Positions 23,391-33,010 of a stretch of 64,000 nt of DNA are shown here, one piece after another. The notes beneath the pieces were generated by a model. That model had not been told where the DNA came from, did not search any database, and worked only from the letters and a program-made list of their open reading frames with translations. The DNA is from Takakia lepidozioides. Its lineage: Eukaryota > Streptophyta > Takakiopsida > Takakiales > Takakiaceae. A program made the translations under genes and the position numbers. The stretch spans positions 50,980,042-51,044,041 of the forward strand of contig CM060734.1 of assembly GCA_030704615.1 (NCBI GenBank), written 5' to 3'. Every line of letters starts with the position of its first letter. Position 1 is the first letter of the stretch.

Positions 23391-23640
23391 CACAGGGAAT
23401 CATAGGTAATCTGGAGCTTGAAGTCCGGTCCCCTTGGATGAATCTGGACCCACACTCTATCCCTGCTCCTTCAACTATCCATGCCTCTGCACAAATCATG
23501 CATACATCCTTGCCTTGCTGCTAGCAGCTGACAATGACAGCCTGTGACAGGCTCAATAAACTCTGGAATAGAGCTCCAAAGCCTCCATCCCGCGCCCCTG
23601 CTGTGCATACCCCTGCAAGCATCGCGTTCCACGACACCAC
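23190..23640 (-). repeat. Copy 1 of a 0.45-kb block inserted in PPR arrays
   Basis: This block joins a PPR L motif (IVKSGIVPDVILN) to a non-PPR stretch and back to a PPR P motif. The non-PPR stretch reads on the minus strand WVQIHPRGPDFKLQITYDSL and WINSYK. The same block recurs at 27945-28380 and 28650-29095, and its middle part at 34800-34985. Copies 2 and 3 keep WINSYKKPAWVDGQL open in frame; this copy has a stop after WINSYK. Confidence 0.7.
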
Positions 23641-23745
23641 ATCTCGTTCAGCCATAATGCTGAAATTAACTCCATTCGCATCCTTAATGAGGCTCTGCAC
23701 ACTTAGGGACAGACTGTCCATCTGACGGCTTGGGGACAATTACCC
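23521..23745 (-). pseudogene. PPR fragment
   Basis: The frame shows LIKDANGVNFSIMAERDVVS and WNAMLAG, then [13 protein letters not shown] from a frameshifted P motif. Upstream of about 23740 it passes directly into an unrelated retroelement-like sequence. Confidence 0.65.
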
Positions 23746-24240
23746 CGTGCATAGAATTTGTTCGTCTTGTGTAAACCTTGAGGATTGGTAAGCCATTCAG
23801 AGTACCAAATCCTTCAGATTCAAGACGTTCAGGTTCCGTACACTTAGGGACATCTTGTCTTTCTGGCTGTTTGGATTCAACCTCATCCAGAGCATCAAAC
23901 CGATTAGAAACTCTCAAGTTGAAGTTGTTGCCCTTGGTTGTCTTCCTAGAGCGCCCGTTTGAATCACCAATGTCTAAGACCGCTCTCCAGCCAGTCAAGG
24001 GACGAACTTCTTTGAGATTGAATTGATGCGGGACTCTATTAGAAGCACTTTTGGTCATTGCAACCTTCAACGTACCCCTGTTATCAAGTCTCGAGATGGT
24101 ACCATTAGCCATGAAATCCAAGCCTAAGCTAGAGCATGTAGTTTTAAAGGACACATCGTCCATCCTAGGATTCACCCCAAAAACTACACATGAAGCCCTA
24201 GATTTGGCATAAGTAACCAATTCCCAGGGATCACCTTGAG
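23745..24240 (-). pseudogene. Retroelement-like fragment between PPR pieces
   Basis: An open frame of about 165 codons without any PPR motif. It includes GRSRKTTKGNNFNLRVSNRF and DALDEVESKQPERQDV. The basic, Asn-rich linker followed by NRFDALDEVE resembles the region before the endonuclease/RT part of plant LINE ORFs, but the match is by eye only. It interrupts the PPR array between 24231 and 23740. It could be a captured LINE piece or another captured gene. Confidence 0.4.
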
Positions 24241-25467
24241 GCATACATGTCCAGGAGGGTATTGTTCAGAATGACAGCTGGTACAATCCCAGCTTTGATG
24301 ATGTCACCATGGACCTTCCTACCCTTTTCCAGGGCTGCCATGCCCGCACAAGCATTGCAAACACAAACAAATGTGACCCGGTTGGGCTTCACACCTTCCT
24401 GCATCATTTGCTCATAAGTCTCCAAAGCCTCCATCCCACACCCATGCTGCACATATCCTGCAATCATCGAACTCCAGGACACTACATCTCGTTCAGCCAT
24501 ATTGTCAAACTCTCCCTTTGCACCTCTGATGGTGCTGCATTTGGCATACATGTCCACAAGGGTATTGTTCAGAATCAGATCTGGACGATTCCAGCTTTGA
24601 TGATGTCTTCATGGACCTCTTTGCCTTTTTCCAGGGCTGACAGGCTCGCGCATGCATTGCAAATGCAAGTGAATGTGACCCGGTTGGGCTTCACCCCTTC
24701 CTGCATCATTTGCTCATAGGTCTCCAAAGCCTCCAGCTCATATCCATGCTGGGCATATCCTGCAATCATTATATTCCAGGACACTACATCCCGTTCAGCC
24801 ATATTCTCGAACACTCCCCTTTGCATCTCCGATGCTGCCACATTTGGCATACATGTCCACGAGGGAAGTGTTCAGAATGACATCTGGTACAACTCCAGCT
24901 TTGATTACATCACCATGGACCTCTTTGCCCTTTTCCAGGGCTGCCAGGCCCACACACACATTGCAGACACACACAAATGTGATCCGATTGGGCTTCACTC
25001 CTTCCTGCATCATTTGCTCATAGGTCTCCAAAGCCTCCATGCCACACCCATGCTGCACATATCCTGCAATCATCGAACTCCAGGACACTACATCTCGTTC
25101 AGCCATATTGTCAAACTCTCCCTTTGCACCTCTGATGGTGCTGTATGCTCCCGCATTAAACATACATGTTCACAAGGGTGTTCTGTAGAAAAACATTTGG
25201 TTTGAATCCACTTTGGGTAATGTGAGAGTGCACCTGCTTTCCCATTTCCAGGCCTTTCATCTTGACGCACGCATGCAAGAGACAGACATAAGTATCTGTA
25301 CCTGCTGAAATGCTTCCTTGGTTCAAAATTTGAAGAGCCTCTTTCAGTTTCCCTGCCTCACATAGCGTCCTCATATACCCGGAATTTTCAGAAGAGGTCC
25401 TGTGGACTCCCTCTCTTGGTCCTCTTTTGGAGGCTGTGATCATTGTGAGAGTGCCTGATTTTATCAA
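24231..25467 (-). pseudogene. PPR N-terminal half (PLS class), broken
   Basis: The N-terminus (25467 downward) has GYMRTLCEAGKLKEALQILN, then GTDTYVCLLHACVKMKGLEM and GKQVHSHITQSGFKPNVFLQ. Three near-repeats of a P-L-S unit follow at 25163-24795, 24850-24575 and 24557-24231, each with [30 protein letters not shown] and EKGKEVHGDVIKAG. Small frame shifts separate the units at about 25160, 24840 and 24570. The three units are so alike that recent unequal exchange is likely. The array is cut at 24231 by the retroelement-like piece. It is similar to the N-terminus at 34430-34755. Confidence 0.8.
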
Positions 25468-25469
25468 TT

Positions 25470-26000
25470 GTGCCCCTGCTACTACTTGCAGTTGACCATC
25501 TACTCATGCAGGTTTTTTGTAGCTATCAATAAGACGGCCTCCCAAAACCAAGAAGACCCTCCCAAGTACCTTGTAAACACCAAGAAAAACCCTTGCGCAA
25601 TGCAATTTCATGGCTTGTTTAGGAACAACAACCTATGATACAGACAGGGACAGCCACTTTTGCAGAACAGAAAACCTTTTTCACATCATGTAAGAAGAAA
25701 GAGAGGCGTCCTAGGGGTAAACCCTCTAAACCTTGATATGTAGGTTGTCCCACCATTGTGGAGGATAAATATGCTCACCTTTTTCCCTGGAATTCTCACT
25801 GGAGAACGCTCTCCTGGATGCGCCGTTTGAAGAAATGCCCTCCGCACAGTCGAGCTCTGCCAAACCTATCTAAACCTGTTCTAAATACCAGGCCTTATCA
25901 ACCTATGTAGCCATTGCGCTCGCGCTCTCTCTCTCTCCTTTGAACATCAAACAGAAGCAGGGAGGAAAAGGGTCAGTCTCGACGAAGTACCGTTCAAGAA
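25470..26000. other. Element II, 5' interior
   Basis: No gene recognised. At about 25938-25980 a scrap of the LINE-tail repeat (TTTGAACATCAAACAGAAGC) is present; a (CT) run precedes it. Confidence 0.35.
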
Positions 26001-26009
26001 GTTATTTTC

Positions 26010-26167
26010 GGCTTTTTCGGGCAATCCGGGCAGATAGAAAGAAATTGACGACGTACGAAACGTGGCGACGACAGGTGGCTACGACACGTGGCGACGATGA
26101 TGTGGCACTATGGCACCCTATTCCTGCTCTACGCTAAACTAGCTCTCGACCTTCGGTCGTCGCTAGA
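26010..26167 (-). promoter_or_regulatory. Helitron-like 5' terminus (copy II)
   Basis: On the minus strand the terminus is TCTAGCGACGACCGAAGGTC, with a small perfect hairpin CGACC-GAA-GGTCG, then several ACGTGTCG/ACCTGTCG repeats. It is matched at 35998-36183. Confidence 0.5.
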
Positions 26168-26317
26168 ACTAGGGCTTCGCGTTGCTCCGCACTACTAGCG
26201 ACGACTTATGAGAAGGACGTCCGGACGGATGGGCCATACTCGAGGATCATGAGAGAGAAAAAATATGGTGGCCCTTACATGGAACGTTTAGATGTGTCTA
26301 ATTTAAGCTCTACCAAG

Positions 26318-27049
26318 CTATGCTTTTGCTCCAGTTGTCACTCTGTCTCCTCCTTGTGCTTTGGCCAACAGTTTGACCCCTTTTAATTGGAATGAAAGCC
26401 CGTGTTTCTTGTGATGGAAATTCATCCAATATCGGATGTTACACTTGACTGCAACGAGATCCCCTGAACGTACGGATTCTCCATCCATTTTTTGGCCATT
26501 TTCGTTAAGGACTTCTATTGTATTGTACATCCCGTCGTTGTTTGTTTTTTGACGTTTGTTGTTACTGGACGTCGAGCCAGAGTTGTTGTTTGCGTTAGTT
26601 TTTAGGAGCTTTTTCGTGAAGCTCATGTTGTTTCCACCCATCCACGTCATGTCCTCGCCTCTCCTCCTTCAATTATCGAACCATTCTGTATTGTATTTGC
26701 GTAGTCGAACAAGAAATGGCTGTCTTCTATCAATATTGTGAATTTTGCGTCTTTTGAGTTCTTTGGCGAAAGTCACGAATCTGTAATTCCCAGTTTTGCC
26801 AAGGTAGGGGAATTTTGCAATACCTACGAAGATTGTTATTACTTCACGGTCCGAAGGGACGTTTCACAAGGCGCTGTGGAAGTTTGTACTGTAGGGCAGG
26901 CGCTTCCATGTGTTCCCCACCTTTAGGGCATGATGGTCATTGGACGTGAAACTGTCGTATATCACGTTTGTCATGTCTTGGTGGGTTATTTCCTGAATTT
27001 GTTGGTCCATTACAGTGTCTATTATGTCGGCTATTTCCGACGTTGACAT
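26318..27049 (-). pseudogene. Unidentified small basic protein at the element I 3' end
   Basis: From the ATG at 27049 one frame runs about 244 codons with only two stops, TGA at about 26864 and TGA at about 26670. The N-terminal part is acidic (MSTSEIADIIDTVMDQQIQE, THQDMTNVIYDSFTSNDHH). The middle has REVITIFVGIAKFPYLGKTG and KRRKIHNIDRRQPFLVRLRK. The C-terminal part has a low-complexity Asn/Ser linker and then SVRSGDLVAVKCNIRYWMNF and HHKKHGLSFQLKGVKLLAK. The last part, a short beta-rich segment with a GLSFQLKGV strand, could be an OB-like nucleic-acid-binding fold, which would suit a single-strand DNA-binding protein. I do not recognise the family. A (CT)24 tract lies just upstream of the ATG. 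Confidence 0.45.
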
Positions 27050-27068
27050 GGTTGTTTGTATGTATGGT

Positions 27069-27070
<2 letters not shown>

Positions 27071-27118
<48 letters not shown>
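27071..27118. repeat. (AG)24 microsatellite
   Basis: A perfect AG run, CT on the coding strand of the basic-protein relic, ending about 22 bases before its ATG. Confidence 0.95.
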
Positions 27119-27119
<1 letters not shown>

Positions 27120-27129
27120 ACGGCAGATG

Positions 27130-27600
27130 AAAGTATATATCGGTGGGTTTTTTAGGAGAATTATTAAACCCTAAGAGTGCAACTTTAAAATTAATCACGC
27201 TAATCTATAGAACTGTGGCTTTCTCTCTCAGACCGAGGTTGATGCTACACCGCTTTGTTGGGAAGTTAGGTGCAAAGTGCGATGTAACAGTATGTTATAT
27301 TCCTCTGCTTCACCTGTACCTGGAAGCATCATTCGATTAGGGACCCTCTCACAATCGGTTATTTTTTTAGCAACAACACCTAGTGAAGACGAAAGGCCTA
27401 GTCCATTGATGTTTGATTCAGGCCCAGCTATGCTGATTGAGGAATTCCAATAGGAGCTGGCCCTTCACTTCCTTCTCACAATTGTTTTGTTCCTGTCATA
27501 AAACCAGAGAACCTCACATCAGAACGTAAAGGCTTACAAATACATACAGATCCATCTGCACTTTTTCAGTGCTCAAAGACTGGCACAAGCATCAGAATAC
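27130..27600. other. Element I interior, no gene recognised
   Basis: No motif or repeat I can name between the (AG)24 run and the first PPR fragment. Confidence 0.3.
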
Positions 27601-27602
27601 AC

Positions 27603-28130
27603 ATGAGGTTCACCTACCAGGCATCACCCATTCACAATCTCCAAAGCCTCCTTGCCACTCAGTACATAAACAGAGTACACATAAGTTCCTTGCTTTGCAT
27701 CCTCAATGCACCCACATTGGGCATACATGTCCACCAGGGCAGAGTTCAGAATGACATCTGGTACAATTCCAGCTTTGACAATGTCACCATAGACCTCTTT
27801 TGACCTTTTCCAGGGCTGCCAGGCTTGCACAAGCATTGCAATCGCACAAAAACATGATGTGTTGGGCTTCACCCCTTCCCCCATAATTTGATCATAGGTC
27901 TCCAAATCCACCATCCCACGTCCCTGTTGTGCATACCCTGCGATGCCCGCGCCCCTGTTGTGCATACCCTGCAAGCATCGCGTTGGGCAATGTTCAGAAT
28001 GACATCTGGTATTTGACGATGTCACCATGGGCCTCTTTCCTCTTTTCCAGGGCTGCCAGGCTTGCACACGCACTGCAAATGCAAACAAACGTGCCTTTAG
28101 TTGACCATCTACCCATGCAGGTTTCTTGTA
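27603..28130 (-). pseudogene. PPR fragments with frameshifts
   Basis: From about 28075 down to 27624 the minus strand shows the L motif AWQPWKRGKRPMVTSS (frameshifted form), GRGMVDLETYDQIMGEGVKP, IVKAGIVPDVILNSALVDMY and AQCGCIEDAK. These are P-L-S motifs of one unit, with frame changes near 27850 and 27990. It ends near 27620 without an E domain. Confidence 0.7.
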
Positions 28131-28380
28131 GCTATTGATCCACAGGGAATCATAGGTAATCTGGAGCTTGAAGTCCGGTCCCCTTGGATGAATCTGGACC
28201 CACATTCTATCCCTGCTCCTTCAACTATCCATGCCTCTGCACAAATCATGCATACATCCTTGCCTTGCTGCTAGCAGCTGACAATGACAGCCTGTGACAG
28301 GCTCAATAAACTTTGGAATAGAGCTCCAAAGCCTCCATCCCGCGCCCCTGCTGTGCATACCCTTGCAAGCAACGCGTTCC
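27945..28380 (-). repeat. Copy 2 of the 0.45-kb PPR-linked block
   Basis: Nearly identical to 28650-29095 and 23190-23640. It keeps the frame WVQIHPRGPDFKLQITYDSL and WINSYKKPAWVDGQL fused to a PPR L motif. Copies 2 and 3 are about 0.71 kb apart, so a tandem segmental duplication of PPR plus block occurred inside element I. Confidence 0.75.
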
Positions 28381-28620
28381 ACGACGCCACATCTCGTTCA
28401 ACCATAATGCTGAAATTAACTCCATTCGCATCCTTAATGCACCCACATTTGGCATACATGTCCACCAGGGCAGTGTTCAGGATGACATCTGGTACAATTC
28501 CAGCTTTGACGATGCAACCATGGACCTCTTTGCCCTATTCCAGAGCAGCTAGGCTTGCACACGCACTGCAAAACACACAAACGTGATGTGGTCGGGGCTC
28601 ACCCCTTTGCACATCATTTG
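28271..28620 (-). pseudogene. PPR fragment
   Basis: The frame gives MDMYAKCGCIKDANGVNFSI, then MVERDVASWNALLAR; before it (28600-28466) lies a frameshifted L motif with VHGCIVKAGIVPDVIL. Equivalent to the fragment at 23521-23745. Confidence 0.65.
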
Positions 28621-28621
28621 C

Positions 28622-28930
28622 TCATAGGTCTCCAAAGCCTCCATCCCGCGCCTCTGCTATGCATACCCTGCAAGCATCGCGTTGGGCAATGTTCAGAATG
28701 ACATCTGGTACAATTCCAGATTTGACGATGTCACCATGGGCCTCTTTCCCCTTTTCCAGGGCTGCCAGGCTTGCACACGCACTGCAAATGCAAACAAATG
28801 TAAACAAATGTGCATTTAGTTGACCATCTACCCATGCAGGTTTCTTGTAGCTATTGATCCACAGGGAATCATAGGTAATCTGGAGCTTGAAGTCCGGTCC
28901 CCTTGGATGAATCTGGACCCACATTCTATC
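28622..28930 (-). pseudogene. PPR fragment fused to the repeated block
   Basis: The frame from 28924 begins with WVQIHPRGPDFKLQITYDSL and runs without a stop into [34 protein letters not shown] and then a truncated S motif. The frame is open through the junction between the non-PPR block and the L motif. Confidence 0.7.
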
Positions 28931-29095
28931 CCTGCTCCTTCAACTATCCATGCCTCTGCACAAATCATGCATACATCCTTGCCTTGCTGCTAGCAGCTGA
29001 CAATGACAGCCTGTGACAGGCTCAATAAACTTTGGAATAGAGCTCCAAAGCCTCCATCCCGCGCCCCTGCTATGCATACCCCTGCAAGCATTGCA
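28650..29095 (-). repeat. Copy 3 of the 0.45-kb PPR-linked block
   Basis: See copy 2. The upper end of this copy is fused at about 29095 to the inside of a DYW domain, so the copy arrived after that DYW gene had lost its 3' end, or caused the loss. Confidence 0.75.
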
Positions 29096-30360
29096 ATAAT
29101 TTCTCGTGCAACAATTTTGGATATCAACTTGGTGCCAGTGTGGCAGTCCCCACATATACATAGGTTTTTAATGATGCGGATAGGGGTCCTAGGGGGTGTG
29201 CTAATGAGCCCAAAAGCTATGGCCAGCTTTTCGCTGTGGTGGTAAAGAGCCTTTCCTTCATCTGCTGATCCACATCACGCAACACAAAGCGTGTCTCAGG
29301 CACATATCCCGCTTCCTTAATCTGCCAAGTCAATCTCTCTAACGCATCATAGATCTCCTCTGCTTGTGGGTGAGATCTATCTCCAATGGCAAATGTATCC
29401 ATCTTGTGATTCCACCTTGAAAATACATTCTGCAGCACACTCTGCTAACTCCACATTTCCATAGATTCTGCGGGCACCAAGCAAGGCCCCCCACAGTGAA
29501 GCACCTGGTTTGAGTGCCATGTTGGCAATAAAATATTCTTCATCCAAGCGCCCTGCATGGCCAAGGAGGTCAACCATGCAGGTGCAGTGCTTTTCTGTTG
29601 GTGTAATGCCATGCTCTTGACACATGGATTGAAAATAATGACCACCTTCATCTACAAGGCCCAAATGGCTGCATGCAGAGAGAACACCAATAAATGTGAC
29701 CTCATTTGGCTTCACACTAGTTTAAACAGTTGGAGAGCCTCGTGACCACGCCCATGCTGAGCGTATCCTATAATCATCGTAGTCCATGAGACCACATCTG
29801 GTTTAAGAATTTTGTCAAACACCTCCCGTGCATCCTCTACACTCCCACATTTGTTATACAAATCAATGAGGGCATTCCTGACGTAGCATCTGACTCACAC
29901 ACAGATATGATAATGTAGGCATGGACCCACTTGCCCTGTTCCAGGGATGCTTCACACCCTCTCTTTGCATTTGTTGAAAGAGTTTGAAAGCATCCTCACC
30001 ATGACCACTATGTGCACATCCTCCAATCATCGCAGTCCATGAGACCACATCTCGCTTAGGCATTCTGACAAACACATTGAGTGCATCCATCACACTCCTG
30101 CACTTGCAATACATACTGACAAAGGCATTCCCGAGTCCAACATCTGACTCAAATTCAGCTTTGATGATGCTGGCAAGGAGCTGCTTGCCCCGTTCTAAAG
30201 CCTCCGGGCCAGCACAAGCGTTGAGGACAATAATAAAAGAGACAATATCTGCCTTCATGCCTTCTCTTTGCATGCGCTGAAAGAGTTAAAAAGACCATGA
30301 CCATGCTGAGCAGATCCTGCAATCATAGCAGTCCACGAGAGCCCATCTCGCTTGGGCATT
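29095..30360 (-). pseudogene. DYW-type PPR C-terminal half, truncated
   Basis: Reading down from 30290: MQREGMKADIVSFIIVLNAC, CKCRSVMDALNVFVRMPKRD, VVSWTAMIGGCAHSGHGEDA, then VTFIGVLSACSHLGLVDEGG and MVDLLGHAGRLDEEY (last PPR and E motifs). The E+ section has DRSHPQAEEIYDALERLTWQ, EAGYVPETRF and [11 protein letters not shown]. The DYW deaminase domain begins with the [13 protein letters not shown] active-site motif and has the zinc ligands NLCICGDCH. At about 29095, after SKIVAREII, the frame runs straight into a PPR P motif (AMLAG), so the final DYW end is missing. Frameshifts occur at about 29390, 29720, 29880 and 29945. Confidence 0.85.
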
Positions 30361-30387
30361 GCACGTCAAATACTCGGGTGGCATCCA

Positions 30388-32140
30388 TCAAACTCTCACA
30401 CCTGCAATACATGTTGACAAGGGCAGTCCCCACAGGGACATCCCCCTCAAGTCCAGCCTCAATGCACGCACCACATCACGTTCAGCAATACTGTCAAACA
30501 CTCCATTTGCATCCTCGATGCACCCACATTTGACATACATGTCCACCAGGGCAGTGTTCACAATGACATCGGGTACAATTCCAGATTTGATAATGTCACC
30601 ATGGACCTCTTTGCACTTTTCCAGGGCTGCCAGGCTTGCACACGCATTGCAAATGCAAACAAACGTCATGTAGTTGGGCTTCACCCCCTTCACACATCAT
30701 TTGCTCATAGGTCTCCAAAGCCTCCATCCCGTGCCCTTGCTGTGCATATCCTGCAATCATCGCACTCCACGACACCACATCTCATTCAGCCATATTGTCA
30801 AACACTCCCTTCATACATGTCCACGAGGGTATTGTTCATAATGACATTTGGTACAACTGCAGCTCTGACCATGTCGCCATGGACCTCTTTGCCCTTTTCC
30901 AGAGCTGCCAGGCTTGCACACGCATTGCTAATGCATAGAAACGTGATGTGGTTGGGCTTCACCCCTTGCCCCATCATCTGATCAAGGTCTCCAAAGCCCC
31001 CATACCACGTCCCTGCTGTGGATACCCTGCAAGCATCGTCTTCAATGACACCACATCTCGTTCAGCCATAGTGTTGAAAACTCCCTTTGCATCCTTAATG
31101 CACCCACATTTGGCATACATGTCCACCATGGTAGTGTTCACAATGACATCTGGTACAATTCCAGCTTTGACGATGTCACCTTGCACCTCTTTGCCCTTTT
31201 CCAAGGCTGCCAGGCTTGCAAACGCACAGATGTGATGTGGTCGGGCTTCACCCCTTCCACCATCATTTGCTCATAGGTCTCCAAAGCCTCCGTCCCGCGC
31301 TCCTGCTGTGCATACCCTGCAAGCATCACGGTCCACGACACCACATTTCATTTAGCCATATTGTTGAACACTGCCTTCGCATCCTCAATGCTCCCACATT
31401 TGGCATACATGTCCATGAGGGCATTGTTCAGAATGACATCGGGTACAATTCCAGCCCTGACAATGTCGCCATGGGCCTCTTTGCCATTTTCCAGAGCTGC
31501 CAGGCTTGCGCATGCATTGCAAACACACACAAACATGATGTGGTTGGGCTTCACCCCTTCCCCATCATTTGTTCATAGGTCTCCAAAGCCTCCACCCCAC
31601 GTCCCTGCTGTGCATACCCTGCAAGCATCACGCTCCATGACACCACATCTCGTTCAGCCTGCATATTGTTGAACTTTCAAAACTGCCTTTGCATCCTTAA
31701 TGCACCCACATTTGGCATACATGTCCACCAGGGCAGTGTTCAGAATGACATCTGGTAGAATTCCAGCTTTGACGATGTCATCATGGACCTCTTTGCCCTT
31801 TTCCAGGGCTCCCAGGCTTGCACACGCATTGCAAACGCAAAGGAACGTGATATGGTTGGGCTTCACCCCTTCCCCATCATTTGCTCATAGGTCTCCAAAG
31901 CCTCCCTGCTATGCATACCCTGCAAGCATCGCGCTCCACGACACCACATCTTGTTCAGCCTGCATATTGTTGAAAACTGCCTTTGCATCCTTAATGCACC
32001 CACATTTGGCATACATGTCCACCAGGGCAATGTTCAGAATGACATCTAGTACAATTCCAGTTTTGACAATCTCATCATGGACCTCTTTCCCCTTTTCCAG
32101 GGCTCCCAGGTTTGCACACGCAAGGCTGCCCTTCACTCAT
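30388..32140 (-). pseudogene. PPR array of near-identical P-L-S units
   Basis: Units, reading down, at 32136-31909, 31866-31654, 31554-31348, 31344-31138, 31204-30974 and 30778-30388. Each shows EKGKEVHDDIVKAGI, PDVILNTALVDMYAKCGCIK, DAKAVFNNM and [20 protein letters not shown]. The units are about 0.3 kb (about 102 residues) apart and differ by few substitutions and many one- or two-base shifts. This looks like recent expansion by unequal exchange followed by decay. No start codon or transit peptide is attached. Confidence 0.8.
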
Positions 32141-32272
32141 CCATGTCACAAACCGGAAATGAGTTCAGGGTTTTATGCCTAACTGTTGTTCGGACATTCT
32201 GCACTCTTCCAATATGGCCTTGGACACGTCAGCTTCCAAGTCAACTTCCAAGTCAACTTCATCTTAGCAGGG

Positions 32273-32700
32273 TCAGTTCCTCTTGCCTAATATCCAGGTA
32301 CTTGAAATCTCCTCTTCCCGTTCTGCCAGGACTTCACTTGTTGGACTGGATGTTGGCAGATCCACTACCTTCGTCTCCAGACACAAAACCAATGGCCAGC
32401 TTCTCACTGTGGTGGCAAACAAAAAATTCCTTTTCCTCCTCCCCCACATCATGCAATACAAACACGTGTCAGGCACATACCCCGCCTCCTTTCATCTGCC
32501 CAGACTCAGCTCAGCATGGATTTCCTTAATTCTGGGATGTCATCTACAACGAAGGTGTGCACCCTATTGCCAACCTCAATGTAGCAGCGACCTGGCTCCT
32601 TTCTAACCCCTCTAACCTTCATCATTCTTCTCACCTTTGCAGTATTATCCCACCTACCAGCTGCAGCATAGATGTTGGCCAGTTTGGTCAAAAATTAGGG
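32273..32700 (-). pseudogene. PPR E/E+ domain and start of a DYW domain
   Basis: From 32691: LANIYAAAGRWDNTAKVRRM, MKVRGVRKEPGRCYIEVGNR and VHTFVVDD (E motif with an intact PG box). After a frame change: AGYVPDTC, then [13 protein letters not shown]. The deaminase HxE motif is reached and the sequence then diverges, so the domain is cut just after its first catalytic motif. Confidence 0.75.
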
Positions 32701-33010
32701 TGAACAGGTGGAAGCGGGCCCACAAAGTACAAGCGAGATCGCCAAACTGTCCTCCACCTCATCGTCGTCGCCCATGCTATACTCGCTTGTGTCAAAATCC
32801 AAACTCGAAGACCGCCCACCGCTCTGCCTTCCCTCTCGCACCAACGCCATCTGTACCGGATTCAGTCGAGCCAGGCGGGGGCTCCTTCGCACCGCGAGGC
32901 TAGAATGTGGAGAAGTGGGAGGAGGTGATGCTGCCTCGGCGGTCCAGTGCTTCTTACTAGGCGTGGACATAGACCATGACAAAGATGAAGACATAAGTCG
33001 CGGCATCCTA
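32700..33010 (-). other. Non-PPR insertion inside an E domain
   Basis: Between ERAATSILKWDEH (ends about 33010) and LANIYAAAGRW (starts about 32690) lie about 310 GC-richer bases that stay open on the minus strand. They include RRSPRLARLNPVQMALVREG and SGGRSSSLDFDTSEYSMGDD. The make-up (basic stretch, then Ser/Asp-rich) is like a nuclear or disordered protein. I do not recognise it. It may be a captured host exon or an insertion that came later. Confidence 0.45.

Larger units (their letters stand above)
20711..26167 (-). mobile_element. Helitron-like element II carrying PPR fragments
   Basis: Read on the minus strand. The 5' end is TCTAGCGACGACCGAAGGTC at 26167 and the 3' end is GCGAAGCCCTAG at 20711, followed by T. 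The first about 155 bases (26167 down to about 26010) match the 5' end of element I (36183 down to about 35998) closely. The last part (about 20711-20770 and 20935-21165) matches the 3' part of element I. Homology stops exactly at CTAG at the 3' end, where the flanks differ. A 3' CTAG followed by T, a GC-rich short hairpin just before it, and a 5' TC are Helitron traits. There is no Rep/helicase, so it would be non-autonomous. Caveat: the base before the 5' TC is T, not the A expected for Helitron insertion. Length 5.46 kb. Confidence 0.5.

Noticed and set aside
22322-25467. One complete PPR gene from N-terminus to E domain
   Set aside because: The order is right, but at least five frameshifts, a retroelement-like insert and the 0.45-kb block break it.
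26140-26166. Helitron 3' end on the plus strand (hairpin then CTAG)
   Set aside because: The hairpin and CTAG fit, but in both copies the next base is A, not T. Reading the same sequence on the minus strand as a 5' TC end agrees better with the orientation of the 3' ends at 20711 and 26169.
27072-27121. Leu-Ser repeat N-terminus in front of the basic-protein frame
   Set aside because: It is the (AG)24 microsatellite read through; the ATG at 27049 just after it is a better start.
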